From Homarus americanus (Eukaryota > Arthropoda > Malacostraca > Decapoda > Nephropidae): a stretch of 64,000 bases of DNA. Positions 25,798 to 40,760 of this stretch are shown here, piece after piece. Numbering within the stretch: the stretch's first letter is position 1; the number at the start of each line of letters is the position of its first letter. A model generated the notes under the pieces. That model did not search any database and was not told the origin of the DNA. It was given only the letters and a program-made list of their open reading frames with translations. The position numbers and the translations under genes were made by a program. The DNA lies in contig NW_024738608.1 of the NCBI RefSeq assembly GCF_018991925.1, positions 1,648,187 to 1,712,186 of the forward strand, given 5' to 3'.

Positions 25798-25915
25798 TGG
25801 GGGTGATCGATGAATTTCAGAATGAACACTGTGCCTCCTGTTGTCTCGGTAGGGTTGTCAAAATCCTTCGTCCGTTGTATCATATTTGTTCAACGCAATT
25901 TTGTTTAGTTTTGAG
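25798..25915 (+). repeat. dispersed repeat family B, copy 2
   Basis: Matches 20387-20500 in the same orientation (shared atgaatttcagaatgaac and tctcggtagggtt). The copies lie 5.4 kb apart with unrelated flanks, which suggests transposition more than tandem duplication. Confidence 0.75.
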
Positions 25916-27719
25916 TCCTTGTGTCTGTTACCAGTATTGACCTGACTTAATCTTCCAATCATTAAGTATTTACTAAGGTATCTCTCCACGTTTCACCGTC
26001 ATTAAAGGCAACTATAGAAATAATGTAAACAGAATCCAACAATTGTTACCAATATATCACCAGAGTTACCACACCTACAGTCGTCAACGGTAAAGCCTAA
26101 TTAAACCTCTATCTTAGCTCACCTGTTGTGTGCTTTTCATATTAAACTGGGAATATGGCAACAAGAGTGTGTTTTACCTGGGGAATTAATTGACAAACAT
26201 CATCAGGTTACGAAACAGAAGGTGGTGTGGTTAGGTTAGGGTATTTTACTGGTAACACACACAAGCGTCCTCGTTCAAGGTTAAAGGTTTTGTGCTGCCA
26301 ACAATTACACGGGTTTTTTTTTCTAATGTTGACGTATGTGTTTAGTTAGGTTAGGGTAAATTAATAGATGTGCTGAAATAATAATAGTAATAATAATAAT
26401 ATTAATAGTAATGATGATGATAATTAGTTAAACAAAACCAAATCGAAGTAAAGGGTATTTAAATAGTAAAAAAAAGAACAGTATCTCAAAACAGACTTAA
26501 ACAACGAACTCACACCACAAACAAGAAACAAATCTCAAAAAGCTTGAAAATAAGCTAACATAACCAAATTTAACTAAACCTAACCTAACCTAACCGAACC
26601 GAATCTATCATGATGTATATAGTTAAATTGGAATCAATTTATATACAATAGTAAAAATTAACAGACAATGGTGGTGTTTCCTGATGGGGGTGATGGTAAT
26701 GGTGTCTGTAGAAAATGGTGTGATTGTGGAGGTGTCGGTGATGGTTTACGAGAAGGTGGCGAGGCCCTGTGTGTGTGAGGGGGGAGGCCACACACACACA
26801 CACAGCGTCACAGGCTCAACACACAATAACTTCTTGCGCTGCTTTAAAAACAAACAACCTTCTTAAATGTTATTCTTCCAGCTGCAGGTTTTGAAGCTGA
26901 GTAGCAATTAGTTGGTATGAATGTCAAGAGGTCGGAGTACAGTATTTACAACAAAAACGAAGACAATTTGTTCTCCTTGGTTTTAGAACTCAAGACGTGA
27001 AGAGAATGAATGGGGTAAAATGTCATTAAAGTTTAATGAACACGTTGCGTGGTGGAGCCTCAGGGCAGATCAATGATTGCACGAGGAAATGTTGACGGCA
27101 CATCTGGAGGGGACGCGCATCACACACACCATTATTAAGCCTGGTGATCTTACACGAAATATATGTACAGTCAGGGTGAGGAGGTGAAGATGAGTTTGCA
27201 TGTGTTTATTCCTGTTGAGGATGTTATGGAGGACGACAGCGGTGGTGCGGGTGTGAGTGACAGGCTGAAGCCTCTTCTGAGTGTGACTCAACACTGACAC
27301 TCGCTCCACTCACCCTTGAGGCGTCGTGACGTCCTCCACCACCGTCTTAAGCAAAATACATTCCCTTCATCCTCACTCAACCTCCGCCAGGTAAAACTTC
27401 TCTAAACCAACTTTCCATAGATCAAAATCCCAACTTTTTACCACTCGGTCTCATCTCCCGCCATTGTGCCAATTACACAATATTTACACACAGTTTTCTG
27501 GCCATTGAGACGACAAGCAGAGAGGCGGGCAGGCAAAAAGTGCTCGTCGTCAAAATAATGGCGGAGGAGAGAACCTGAGTGAGGGAGGGGGCGGCTGCTG
27601 ACGGTGCTGTTGTGGCTCCTGCACCCAAGGCCAAGTGACCTGCTCCATTATCTCCTCACTGGCAGATGGCGCGACGCAGCCAGGGAAAATATGGGGTTTT
27701 GTGGCTCCTGTAGGATGTA
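25916..27719. other. no recognised gene; (TAA)n-like run at 26374-26426 and three TTAGG clusters
   Basis: Short TTAGG/CCTAA clusters lie at 26231, 26344 and 26579. An imperfect TAA/ATG run lies at 26374-26426. Nothing else is recognised. Confidence 0.4.
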
Positions 27720-27734
27720 TGTGTGTTTGTGTGT

Positions 27735-27809
<75 letters not shown>

Positions 27810-27819
27810 GTGCGTGTGG
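27720..27819. repeat. (GT)n microsatellite abutting LINE copy 2
   Basis: About 100 bp of GT with gcgt interruptions at the right edge. It ends exactly where homology to the LINE 3' UTR begins (ggctgaaaatatac). In LINE sense this is an AC array replacing the last ~35 bp of the element's 3' end. Confidence 0.96.
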
Positions 27820-28727
27820 CTGAAAATATACAAACTTACATTTGACTTAGACATAATGATAAGCGTTGAATACATTTACAGGGCTGTACAGTACATAAAT
27901 CAGGAGTTGTTTATTATTTTAACAATAGATGGGATGGTGCTGTTCTTATATCTATTAATGCGGGCTCTTATGGGCTGAATTTTGTTATAGTGGCGGACTG
28001 GGCGAGGGACTGCCGGTGGCAGGAGGTGGCGATGACGAGGATGGCGCAGTAGTCCACTGCCAAACCTTGCTCATGCTTGGTGGCGGAGGTCACTGAGCGA
28101 TGGCATTTCCAGGGTGGAGAGAGCGTTGATGTAGCCGGAGTAGTCTGCGCCGAGCATGATTCTGCAGGCCCTTTTCTGTACCTTCTCTAGCCGACGTTGT
28201 TGGGTGGAGTTGAGAGAAGACGACCAGGCTGGTGATGCATACGTTAGTTTGGGGAGAATAAAGGCGTTGTAGATAGTCCGCAGCTCTGGCGTGGGTGCCC
28301 CAAGTGACCTAAGTCGTCGTAGCATGTAGAGTCGGTATGAAGCTGCCTTGATTGTGTTATTAACATGGGCCTTCCAGTCCAGTTTGTGGTCTATGGTAAT
28401 TCCCAGGAGTTTGGCAGACTGCACTAACTGGAGAGGATGGGCACCCACTGTGACTGCTGGAGCTTGCATTGGAGTGGTGGCGGTATTGATGTGCATGACT
28501 ACGATTTTGGTGTGGTTGATGGTGACCTTGTTCTCCGTAGTCCATGCCTGTAGCCTGTCCAGGGTGCCTTGTAGCGATGAGTAGTCCGGTGAGGTGTTGT
28601 CCACTGTAACCCCCACAGTTCAGTCATCCACGTACTTCCACCTGTGAGGAGTGTCCGATAGAACGTCGTTGATCAGGATCAGGAAACACAGTGGTCCCAT
28701 CTTGGTCCCCTGGGGAACATCGCAGGT
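27820..28727 (-). mobile_element. Jockey-superfamily LINE fragment (copy 2), AC arrays at both ends
   Basis: A minus-strand fragment of about 0.9 kb holding the second half of the reverse-transcriptase domain, the RT C-terminus and part of the 3' UTR. It is homologous to copy 3 at 61142-62440 but more diverged and probably a different subfamily. The 5' end is truncated inside the RT just before V-P-Q-G-T. The 3' end stops at tgtatattttcagcc, short of the AATAAA and (TTA)n terminal segment present in copies 1 and 3. Both ends join AC arrays in sense orientation (28726-28758 and 27720-27819). Confidence 0.9.
27900..28725 (-). pseudogene. reverse transcriptase C-terminal half (LINE copy 2)
   Basis: One frame reads through from about 28725 to the natural stop at 27900-27902, with two in-frame stops. 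The first (28620-28622) falls directly after Y-V-D-D, the catalytic RT motif. The second lies about 28069, near the H-Q-A position. Visible landmarks in order: V-P-Q-G-T-K-M-G-P, K-Y-V-D-D, W-T-T-E-N-K-V-T-I-N-H-T-K, L-L-G-I-T-I-D-H-K-L-D-W, Y-A-S-P-A-W, L-E-K-V-Q-K-R-A-C-R-I. These mark RT palm motif C, the following strand and the thumb-like region of CR1/L2/Jockey-type LINEs. The first half of the RT (including motif A) and any endonuclease are absent. It would have copied element RNA at the insertion site; this copy cannot function. Confidence 0.88.
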
Positions 28728-28758
28728 GTGTGTGTGTGTGCGCACGCGCGCGCACGCA
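28726..28758. repeat. GT/CG microsatellite at the 5' truncation point of LINE copy 2
   Basis: About 16 bp of GT followed by gcgcacgcgcgcgcacgc. The alternating CG tract next to the AC tract resembles the (CA)n(CG)n junction of copy 3 at 61100-61141. Confidence 0.93.
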
Positions 28759-29819
28759 AGTATTTGAAAATGAATATTTAACTCTGTGAATTTGATTCAT
28801 AGTCTGTATGTGTGCGACAATATGTATATACAGTATGAGTGTTGGTATGTATAGGTGTTCATCATACATGTTTGCTTGTATGTATGTGTGAGTGAATGAG
28901 TTTTATGTACTGTATACTGTACATGTGTGTTATTTTTATTTTTTTATATAGTGTGTATGGGCAAAACAAAGCCTTGGACATTATTAAACGACACCCTGAC
29001 CCTGGAAAGCTAAATAATGAGTGGACATGAAATGAAAATAGGGAATTAGAATGATGAAGAGGCTGTAGTGGGCCACTGTGCGAGTGAAGTAACATGACCA
29101 AGGTTCAAATAACAACAATAAAAAAGAGTATCACTGTATATGTTCAGATGGCGTTAAACATAAGTTGTGTGTTGGTGTTCTTGTAGGGCAGAAGTTGGGG
29201 TAGTTGTGCTCAGTCAGGGAGGTTAGTCAAGTTTAATGCATTGACTTGGTAATAAATCAGGTTAAAGCACCAACAAAGTGATAATGAGGAGGAGGTTTAA
29301 ATATGTTTCGTGAAAATGTAAAGAAGGCAAACGAATCTGTGGAGTTGGGAAGGATGAAGAAACACGGGTTAATAGAAATGAAAGAAGAGAAGCTTGAGGA
29401 AATTTATATAAAGAAAACAAGTAGAATACGGTATAGCAAAGTCATGGTCTTAAGCATCACCCAAGTCATCTTTATACATGGATATCAACCCACGATGATA
29501 TAAATAATATTGTCAGGAATAAAACAAAAATTGCGGTTTAGTTCAAGAAAAATTCAAGAGCTTAATAACCCAAGCTAAGACTTACCTGAAGACCGTAAGA
29601 ATAATTACGCCCTCAGGTGAGAAGAAAAATCACCGCGATCAATTAGAAGAACTAGCAACTACAGTATATACAGAAAATTATGGATTACAGAGTGGCGCAT
29701 AAGTCACTTGAGATCATGTTGATAAAGACAACGTTCTCGGTAAAGCGACTTTTGCACCATCCTGTACATAGTCATAATGCTCTTTTGGAAGTTTAACTCT
29801 CTCAAGGGACTCTGTAAAC
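28759..29819. other. no recognised gene
   Basis: Mixed DNA, with gtatgtgtg-rich degenerate GT words at 28800-28930. A 66-residue frame at 29303-29503 (+) has no recognisable domain. Confidence 0.4.
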
Positions 29820-30080
29820 ACAAAACTCAAAGGGGCTTTGTAAACACCTGTACAGTCTCATGCATTCAGACCTTTTCCGGGATTGTACTCGTTATCTTCA
29901 CAAAAATGATTTACCTCTACAGTCTACAAGGATCATTTAGTGAAGCAACGTAATAGAGAACCTGACGTCATTTACATTGGCATTATCTGTGTGTAACTAA
30001 CCTCATTGATGTTTTATAGTGCTGTAAAGAACGTATCTCCAAACTCGTACTAAAAACAGGAACACACATGCAGCGTTCAC
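29820..30080 (+). repeat. dispersed repeat family A, copy 2
   Basis: Diverged direct copy of 14465-14680 (shared tctcatgcattc, gattgtactcgt, gaagcaacgt). Here the ctgtaaacac motif occurs twice, at about 29811 and 29834. Confidence 0.7.
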
Positions 30081-31042
30081 ACCACGACGGTTATCTATCA
30101 CAGTTCATTATCCAACTATTGTCTAGAGATAACTTTAGGTTACGTTAATAAAATCAGGTTAGTTTTAAAGTTTCCTGGGGTGTAGTGCAGTAATGTATTT
30201 AATTTTCTGATCCTCTCGAATTATGCATATTGTTCTCCTGAGTTCAGAATATTTATTTTATTTGTTGCTTCAGCCTTTATTAATGCCATTTTTTTCTTCT
30301 CAACCAGAGTTTGTATAGAGGCTTTTAAGATTGGTGCAGTACGTGGGTAAGTTAACAGTGAGGCCGGGTTTGTTGTGGTCTACCTGAGTCACCTAGCTGA
30401 TAGTTGACAGGAAATGACTGTTCACACAATTATGTTCACTCACTGTTTTAGCACGATGTATGGCACAATGTGTATATAATACTCCTATTTTTTCTCTCAC
30501 AAATGAGAATAGATTATATATGTTTAGATACATGTGCGCTGCCACCAATCTGTTTGCATCCTCTATAACTCGAGACAAAACAACCAGTGTGTGACCCATA
30601 ATCCAAACACGAGTGTGGCCTGTGACCCACAAACTCGACCACCCATTTTCCTAAATATTGTCCTGACCGTAAAAAAAAAAAAAGTACACACTCCTCCCCG
30701 CAATGCCAAGTTACATTATGAAAATAGATGTAATTTCTCTGAGGAGATCCTCGTTCGTCAACACGGATTACCAGTTATATAACACAGAGATGAGCGACTC
30801 GACAATTACGTCTCAGTGGTGCTCTCACGAACACATGAAGTGTGATGACACATGTAAGACGGGAGGGGGTGAGGGCCTCGCCTTAACTATCCTCACCACC
30901 AAATATCAGGAGAAATTATTGCTCGTGTGTGGCTGTTCCCGTCGAGATAATGTCAGCTCTCCGTGATCGTGTAATACGTGGTGAGGTAAAGGACCCAGGT
31001 CAAAAACATGACATCCACACACCACCACCACCATCTACATGA
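30081..31042. other. no recognised gene
   Basis: A 13-base A-run lies near 30671. Several frames of 60-90 residues have no recognisable content. Confidence 0.4.
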
Positions 31043-34597
<3,555 letters not shown>

Positions 34598-34970
34598 CAG
34601 GGTGTTTCAGAAATACTTTTCATAATCCTGGGACATACATGACTCCATGACCATAGTGTCAATGCACCACAGTTGCAGAGTTATAACACATGACAGTTGG
34701 GGGTTGAGATGTGATAAAATCTACAAAGTATAAATTAAATATCCAGTGTTGCAAGTGAGTTTATTTACAATCATATGTAATCTGATATGGGTTTTACATT
34801 AAATATTAAAAAATTTGGCCCTCTTCCTGAATCTTACCACTTACTACATAGTACAGCGGCATAGCCAAACAAGTGTGCATTTTATGATGAAAGCATTAAC
34901 TTTGGCACAGATATAGAGTAATACATGGTGAATATTTTCAGATATGGAACCACTAGAAACTCAACCTCTG
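34598..34970 (+). repeat. left terminal inverted repeat
   Basis: Inverted relative to 37185-37512. The outer ~95 bp is the best conserved. The inner part carries a 60-80 bp region (34715-34830) with little match to the right arm. The arm then resumes to cagatatggaaccact at about 34940. Confidence 0.85.
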
Positions 34971-35259
34971 TGGGCGCCATATTGAATTTCAAGATGGCCG
35001 CCGTTCATGATAAGCTAAACTATGTATTTCTGTTTTTACGGTTGCATATTCTATTCCAATGCATCAATATACATAATCCGGGTTACGAAAATCATTTGTG
35101 ATAGTTTTCGAAGTTTATCACAATGAAAAAGACAAGTAAAGGCATTGCACTGGAAAATTAACATACAAATTTTCCGAACTCCCAAAACTTAAAAAAAAAA
35201 TTCTGAACATTCGGCTATTGGGGCCGAATCTCTGTAGATATTTAGCCTTAACAGCCACC

Positions 35260-37056
35260 TTAACATGCACAAAGTCCAGTGCATTTAAGTGCAGATTTTT
35301 TGCACCTACACTTGCCACTGCAGTGTTTTCTGCAACCGCAAGAGATGAGCTCGTGGCATGACTTTGACACTTCAGAGTGTGGCCCAGAGTGGTTCCACCT
35401 CATCACCCGACTTCATCCAACCCCAGTCACATGGTGATGGCAGACTGACAAACGCTATTGCGGCCTGTCCCCAGATATGTCCAGCCTGATAAGCAGCTCT
35501 CTTTATGTGCTGCTCCAGAGCAGCTCATGTTGGTGAGAGATCCTCCAGTGATCTTGATTTTCTTGAAAACAGTTTCTTTCTCAGCACGTTCACGTCACAG
35601 CATGTGCTCGTACGGTCATAGAGCAGCACGATGAATCTCTCCAGTGTCGACAGGACACCATCAGGCAGCTCACTTAGGGTGGAAATCAGACCGAGGAAGG
35701 CGGTTGTCACTTCCGGAAATGCATTCCATGTGGCCCAGGCTGTCTTCTTGCTATGACCTGCGAAGGCAGATACCGTGTTGTTGCCCGTTATTGCGTGAAA
35801 CACTGGAAGAGCTCTCGACTTCTCAGGTCCCAGGGCCTTTGCAATCTGATGTGCTGCTATGTAACGTCGATTCTTTCCTGTGCCAAAAGTAAGCCATAGT
35901 TCATCTAGTACCTCACTCCGTTCATTCGCTAGAGCAACTGCAAGGATAAACAACATTTGTATCGATAGTACGAATGAGTATTCGCCGATGACCACATTCC
36001 AAGGCATCAGCTGCATGAACCATCATCCTAGTGTCGGCCTCTTCGTGGTTGCATGGTGCCAAGTTGGCAGTGTCTTTCCGGGGTGGAACAGTGAGTACCT
36101 GTTTCTTGTCTGTGACAACCAGCTGTTTACTTTCTTTGACAACCAACTGCATAACCTGTTCTGACTGGAAACTGAAGAGTTCCTCTTTGTTGTCACTGTT
36201 GCGAAGAAAGTTTTGCCACTTGCTAGGTAGAGGACCAGAGGCAGTGACGCGTCTTCGAATGCCCTTGCCACGGTTACATCTTACTGTTGCTTTTGGACTC
36301 CCAGATTTCAGGTAGCAATCCCATACCAGGTCAAGTCGAGATCGATATTCGAGTTGTGATTCAATATAGGGAATGAATACAGCTGTGCTGTATTCTTGAA
36401 ATGTCCTACTGCCTCCTGGCTTCAACATTTCCACAACGGCAGGTCCATCGAGTATAATTGAGGTGACATGTGGAGCATCAGTGATCTTGTCAGCAAGCTG
36501 TTCAAGGGGTGTGAGTAAGTCGGTCTTCTTGCTGAAGCGGAGTTCCCATTACTGGAGAGTGCTGGTGGATAGGCCCAGTTTTCATGCTTGAAGAATTCGT
36601 CCAAATCACCCTCATTTGTTTAACAGGCTATGTAGAGCCTGGAGAAGAGTCCACAGTCGTCTTTTGCGAAGGCTAGTTGCTGCTTACGCCTAGTTGGAGA
36701 CTTGGATTTCATAGAACTGAATAGTGTTAGCTTGTAGAGCTTAATAGTGTCACCAATAGGCTTAGACTTTTCTTCAAGGCGTTCTCTTACATATGAATGG
36801 AATTGTTCTCGTCCAAGTTTGATAACATTCTGCACACTCTTCACGACTTCTGGACACAAGATTTCCTTTGTATGAAGAACCATTATGTCAGCAATTTCTT
36901 CCCATTTCTTCCATGACAAGTGTAAGTGCTTTCACATCCTGAAGAAACTTGTCCTGCGTCGTGTTGGTTTGCTCATGTTGGTGGAAGTTAGCCTTGGGTT
37001 GCTCAGTTTCGGTGATTCAAATTCAGCCAGTTGACGTATTATGGGTTCATCGAATG
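35260..37056 (-). pseudogene. XPG/FEN1-like (PIN-fold) nuclease with Cys-rich C-terminus, decayed
   Basis: Several minus-strand frames line up as one protein. 36919-36620 has V-V-K-S-V-Q-N-V-I-K-L-G-R-E-Q-F. 36604-36422 shares its frame after an intervening stop. 36434-35922 has M-L-K-P-G-G, the H-E-E-A-D-T-R motif (36047-36027) and T-I-D-T-N-V-V. 36016-35525 has A-L-G-P-E-K-S, T-G-N-N-T-V-S, K-K-T-A-W and L-L-Y-D-R-T-S. A Cys-rich tail at 35358-35263 (C-H-E-L-I-S-C-G-C, then five more Cys) ends at TAA 35260-35262. E-A-D with downstream D-T-D-V, then a G-C-D helix-hairpin-helix, is the XPG/FEN1 active-site order. I recall this family as a widespread metazoan repeat protein. The frame changes near 36520 (a GGG run) and near 35955. 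N-terminal sequence upstream of about 37056 is missing. Expression is unlikely. Confidence 0.75.
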
Positions 37057-37184
37057 CCTCTGAACCCTCTTTTCTTTCTTCCTATAGCCTATTATTTCCC
37101 TATGCTTTGCAGTATTAGACGGTCTCACAGGACAAAGACAGTAACGTGGTGAAACCTGAATTTTTTTCCTGGATCCGCCCCTAA

Positions 37185-37512
37185 TTTATAGCGGCCACTC
37201 AAATCCAGTATCGAGTGGTTCCATATCTGAAAATGTTCATATACCATTACTCCATCGCTGTGCCATATTTGGTGCTTTCATCATTAAATGCACAATTGTT
37301 GTGAAAATTGTAGCTATGCCGCTCCACTACAAGTAGGGCTGGATATTTTATGTTTTATGTCCATGCACCTGTTGCAGTCATCCCCTACCCGATTTCCTGT
37401 TATAACTCTGAAACTGTGGTGAATTGACACTATGGTCATGGAGTCATTTATCCTTATGTATGTCCCAAGAATACACACCCAGAATTATGAAAAGTATTTC
37501 CGAAACATCCTG
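37185..37512 (-). repeat. right terminal inverted repeat
   Basis: Reverse complement of the left arm. It carries a 15-20 bp insertion near the outer end (gtgtgtattctt in reverse-complement sense) relative to the left arm. Confidence 0.85.
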
Positions 37513-37721
37513 TATAGCAGCCATTGTTGATGCAGGTGGTGCTTTCGGGTCTACAGTTACAGTAGTTTTCGTTCTTGGTATAAATTTCTTAAAATTTAGA
37601 TACGAATGTTTACTCGAAATCACGTTTGAATATACACTTAGAAGCTTGGTTGCACGTACTTGCATGCTAGAGCGCACGCACACACTCTTCAGAATGCGTG
37701 TACATCAGCATGCGCGCACTG

Positions 37722-37757
<36 letters not shown>

Positions 37758-38465
37758 ATTAATTACCGTTTTAGTCGACGGTCACTAACTCGCTAGTGAC
37801 GTGTTTGTTACCCAGTAAAAAAAGAGGCAACTCAGTAAAGTATGTTGCCAGTTACTCACAAGTGTATTTAATTTTCTAAAGCCTGATGAATGACGTGTAG
37901 CTTAAATCTGATTGGCTGAAACGTTGACCACTCCTTGATGAGATAAAGAATAGATAGATAATGAAGTGAATATATGAAGTAAAGGATAAGTTAATAAATA
38001 CATTAATAAAGTATAAGTGGGATAGTTTGAAATATATGATGATAGGTTAATAATAATGATAATATTGTTAACAGGAATAATGAAGTGTTAATAATGATAA
38101 TGATAATGATTGATAATAATAATTATAATATTAATGTTTTAATTATACGAACAACGACGATGATGCTAACAATATTTATTACAGTACACAACACACGACC
38201 AGGGTCTGGTTGTCACGAACTGATGGGCAAAAATCATGATTGAATATCGAATCATATTTTCGGAAAACATTATTATTCAGATTTGGACCAGAAAATATGT
38301 CTGTCGGGAAAATGAAAGAAATTCATTACCGAAACTAAATTAGTCAACATTTAAGTGAAGTGTCAAGAGTTTAATTACGTGTTCACTAACCTCGAGGTCA
38401 GGCGGCGTCCCTGTGTTAACTACGGCGCTTGTTCAGGCGATGACGTCAGTCCAATTGTTAACGTA
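37513..38465. other. no recognised gene; (CA)n at 37722-37755
   Basis: A CA microsatellite of about 34 bp lies at 37722-37755. The stretch 37960-38180 is A/T-rich with degenerate taataatgataat words. No gene is seen. Confidence 0.5.
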
Positions 38466-39481
<1,016 letters not shown>

Positions 39482-39534
<53 letters not shown>

Positions 39535-39556
39535 TGTATATATATATATATATATA
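39482..39556. repeat. (TA)n microsatellite
   Basis: About 75 bp with one actgta interruption. It is the right half of the array split by the foldback element. Confidence 0.97.
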
Positions 39557-40409
39557 CACCGTTCATGAATCACATTAATAAATTTACACATTTTAATTAA
39601 CTCCAGCTCTTGTTAATTATTGAATGTTAATTTTACGGATGAAATTATAACTAGCGGATTAATTTAAATTATTTATGAATACTGTGTATGGGTATTTATT
39701 AAATCGGTTATTTTCAATTTAATAAATTGTTATAGATATAATGAACTTTCCTACCAAGAGCATAAACTGGTTCCCTATCGACATACTGTATATATCGATC
39801 ACAGGCCTTGACCGGAGGAACGCCGGCGCTTGATTGGCTGATTTTTTTAACTAGAGATATACGGGAAAAATGTCGTACAGTTTATTTAACTTAATATAAG
39901 ATGAAATTATGTTCTATTTATTAATTTTATGAGTGATTAAATGGCTCATAGGATAGATCTTGATTATTCATAAATGCAGAAGATAATTTAATTTCGTTCA
40001 TCAGCCAGCGAGATTTGTGTGTGCCAGCAAGTAACGTTCGTGTAAAATTATTATGTGTGGTGTCCATTTTCGCTTTGTAGATGGCACATTCATAAATTTG
40101 GCCTGATTATGTTTTGTTTCTATAAAAAGCTAATCTGCACTAGACGTTCGTCATTTACTGCATATACCTGTTATTCAGATAATTCGACAATGGGTTACCA
40201 GGATCAACTCCACCCAAGCTTGGTTCACTTTTGAATTCTAATCTATGTAGATATAAGTTAGTCTGTTGATTAGGTTGTAAGTGCGTCCTCCTCCTAGTCA
40301 CAGGCCTGGCATTTGACATTATTAGGGACCTGCCACTCTTTGCCATAAACAGATAAAATGTACCGGGAACTTTCCCCCCACACACTCATCATTCTCTCAC
40401 TTTATGTAA
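39557..40409. other. A/T-rich DNA, no gene
   Basis: No coding or repeat feature is recognised. A 76-residue minus-strand frame at 40155-40385 has no known domain. Confidence 0.4.
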
Positions 40410-40592
40410 CTTGACAGAACCTATGACCCTTCAGGCTTTTACGCCCTTAATGTACGAGTCATAAAGGCAAGTATGAACTTTTCATACTTCCCTGTTGGGC
40501 GCTGTAAACGCTTCTGCGCTTCACCTTGCACAGGATGTAAGGGGGTGCCCAATAAACTAGCCCCCTCGGGGGCAAATCTGAATCTGAATCTG
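40410..40592 (+). mobile_element. CR1/L2-like LINE 3' end (5'-truncated)
   Basis: Non-coding segment ending in a strong hairpin, gccccc-tc-gggggc (about 40559-40572), next to caataaacta. It is followed by a tandem tail of tgaatc/aatctg units (40575-40592). A 3' hairpin followed by a short tandem-repeat tail instead of poly(A) is typical of CR1/L2-type LINEs and of SINEs that borrow their tails. The 5' limit is uncertain. Confidence 0.5.
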
Positions 40593-40595
40593 TTG

Positions 40596-40760
40596 TAAGT
40601 GCGGTGGTAGAGTGGGTATCACACTGATCTGTGTTCAAATCCCAGTTGAGTTAACGATTTATTACCCGGTGTGAGCGAGTGTTAATGATCTAATCATATC
40701 CACACCTGCTTGTAAAATGCATAGATCCAGACTACAGGGGAAGATAGGACTATCTTATCT
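40596..40760 (+). mobile_element. possible tRNA-derived SINE head
   Basis: tggtagagtgg at 40604-40614 fits the pol III A box (TRGYNNARNGG) exactly, and gttcaaatc at 40633-40641 fits the B box core (GWTCRANNC). The boxes start 29 bp apart, shorter than in an intact tRNA, so this would be a deleted or diverged head. The downstream extent is a guess. It begins just after the tail of the preceding LINE 3' end. Confidence 0.35.

Larger units (their letters stand above)
34598..37512 (-). mobile_element. TIR-bounded DNA-transposon-like element carrying an XPG-like nuclease gene
   Basis: The left end (cagggtgtttcagaaatac at 34598) and the reverse complement of the right end (caggatgtttcggaaatac, ending 37512) match. 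The match then continues as a gapped inverted repeat for about 330-380 bp: 34598 to ~34970 against 37512 to ~37185. Shared inner words include atgactccatgaccatagtg, cagagttataaca, gcggcatagc, atgatgaaagca and cagatatggaaccact. The element lies between TA (34596-34597) and TA (37513-37514), consistent with a TA target duplication. It is 2,915 bp long. Between the arms lies only the decayed nuclease-like gene on the minus strand. No DDE transposase is recognisable, so either this copy has an internal deletion or the nuclease-like protein is itself part of the mobility machinery. Confidence 0.82.

Noticed and set aside
29690..29770. Possible small inverted repeat around cataagtcacttgag and agcgacttttgc
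   Set aside because: The match is short and imperfect with no clear ends or target duplication.
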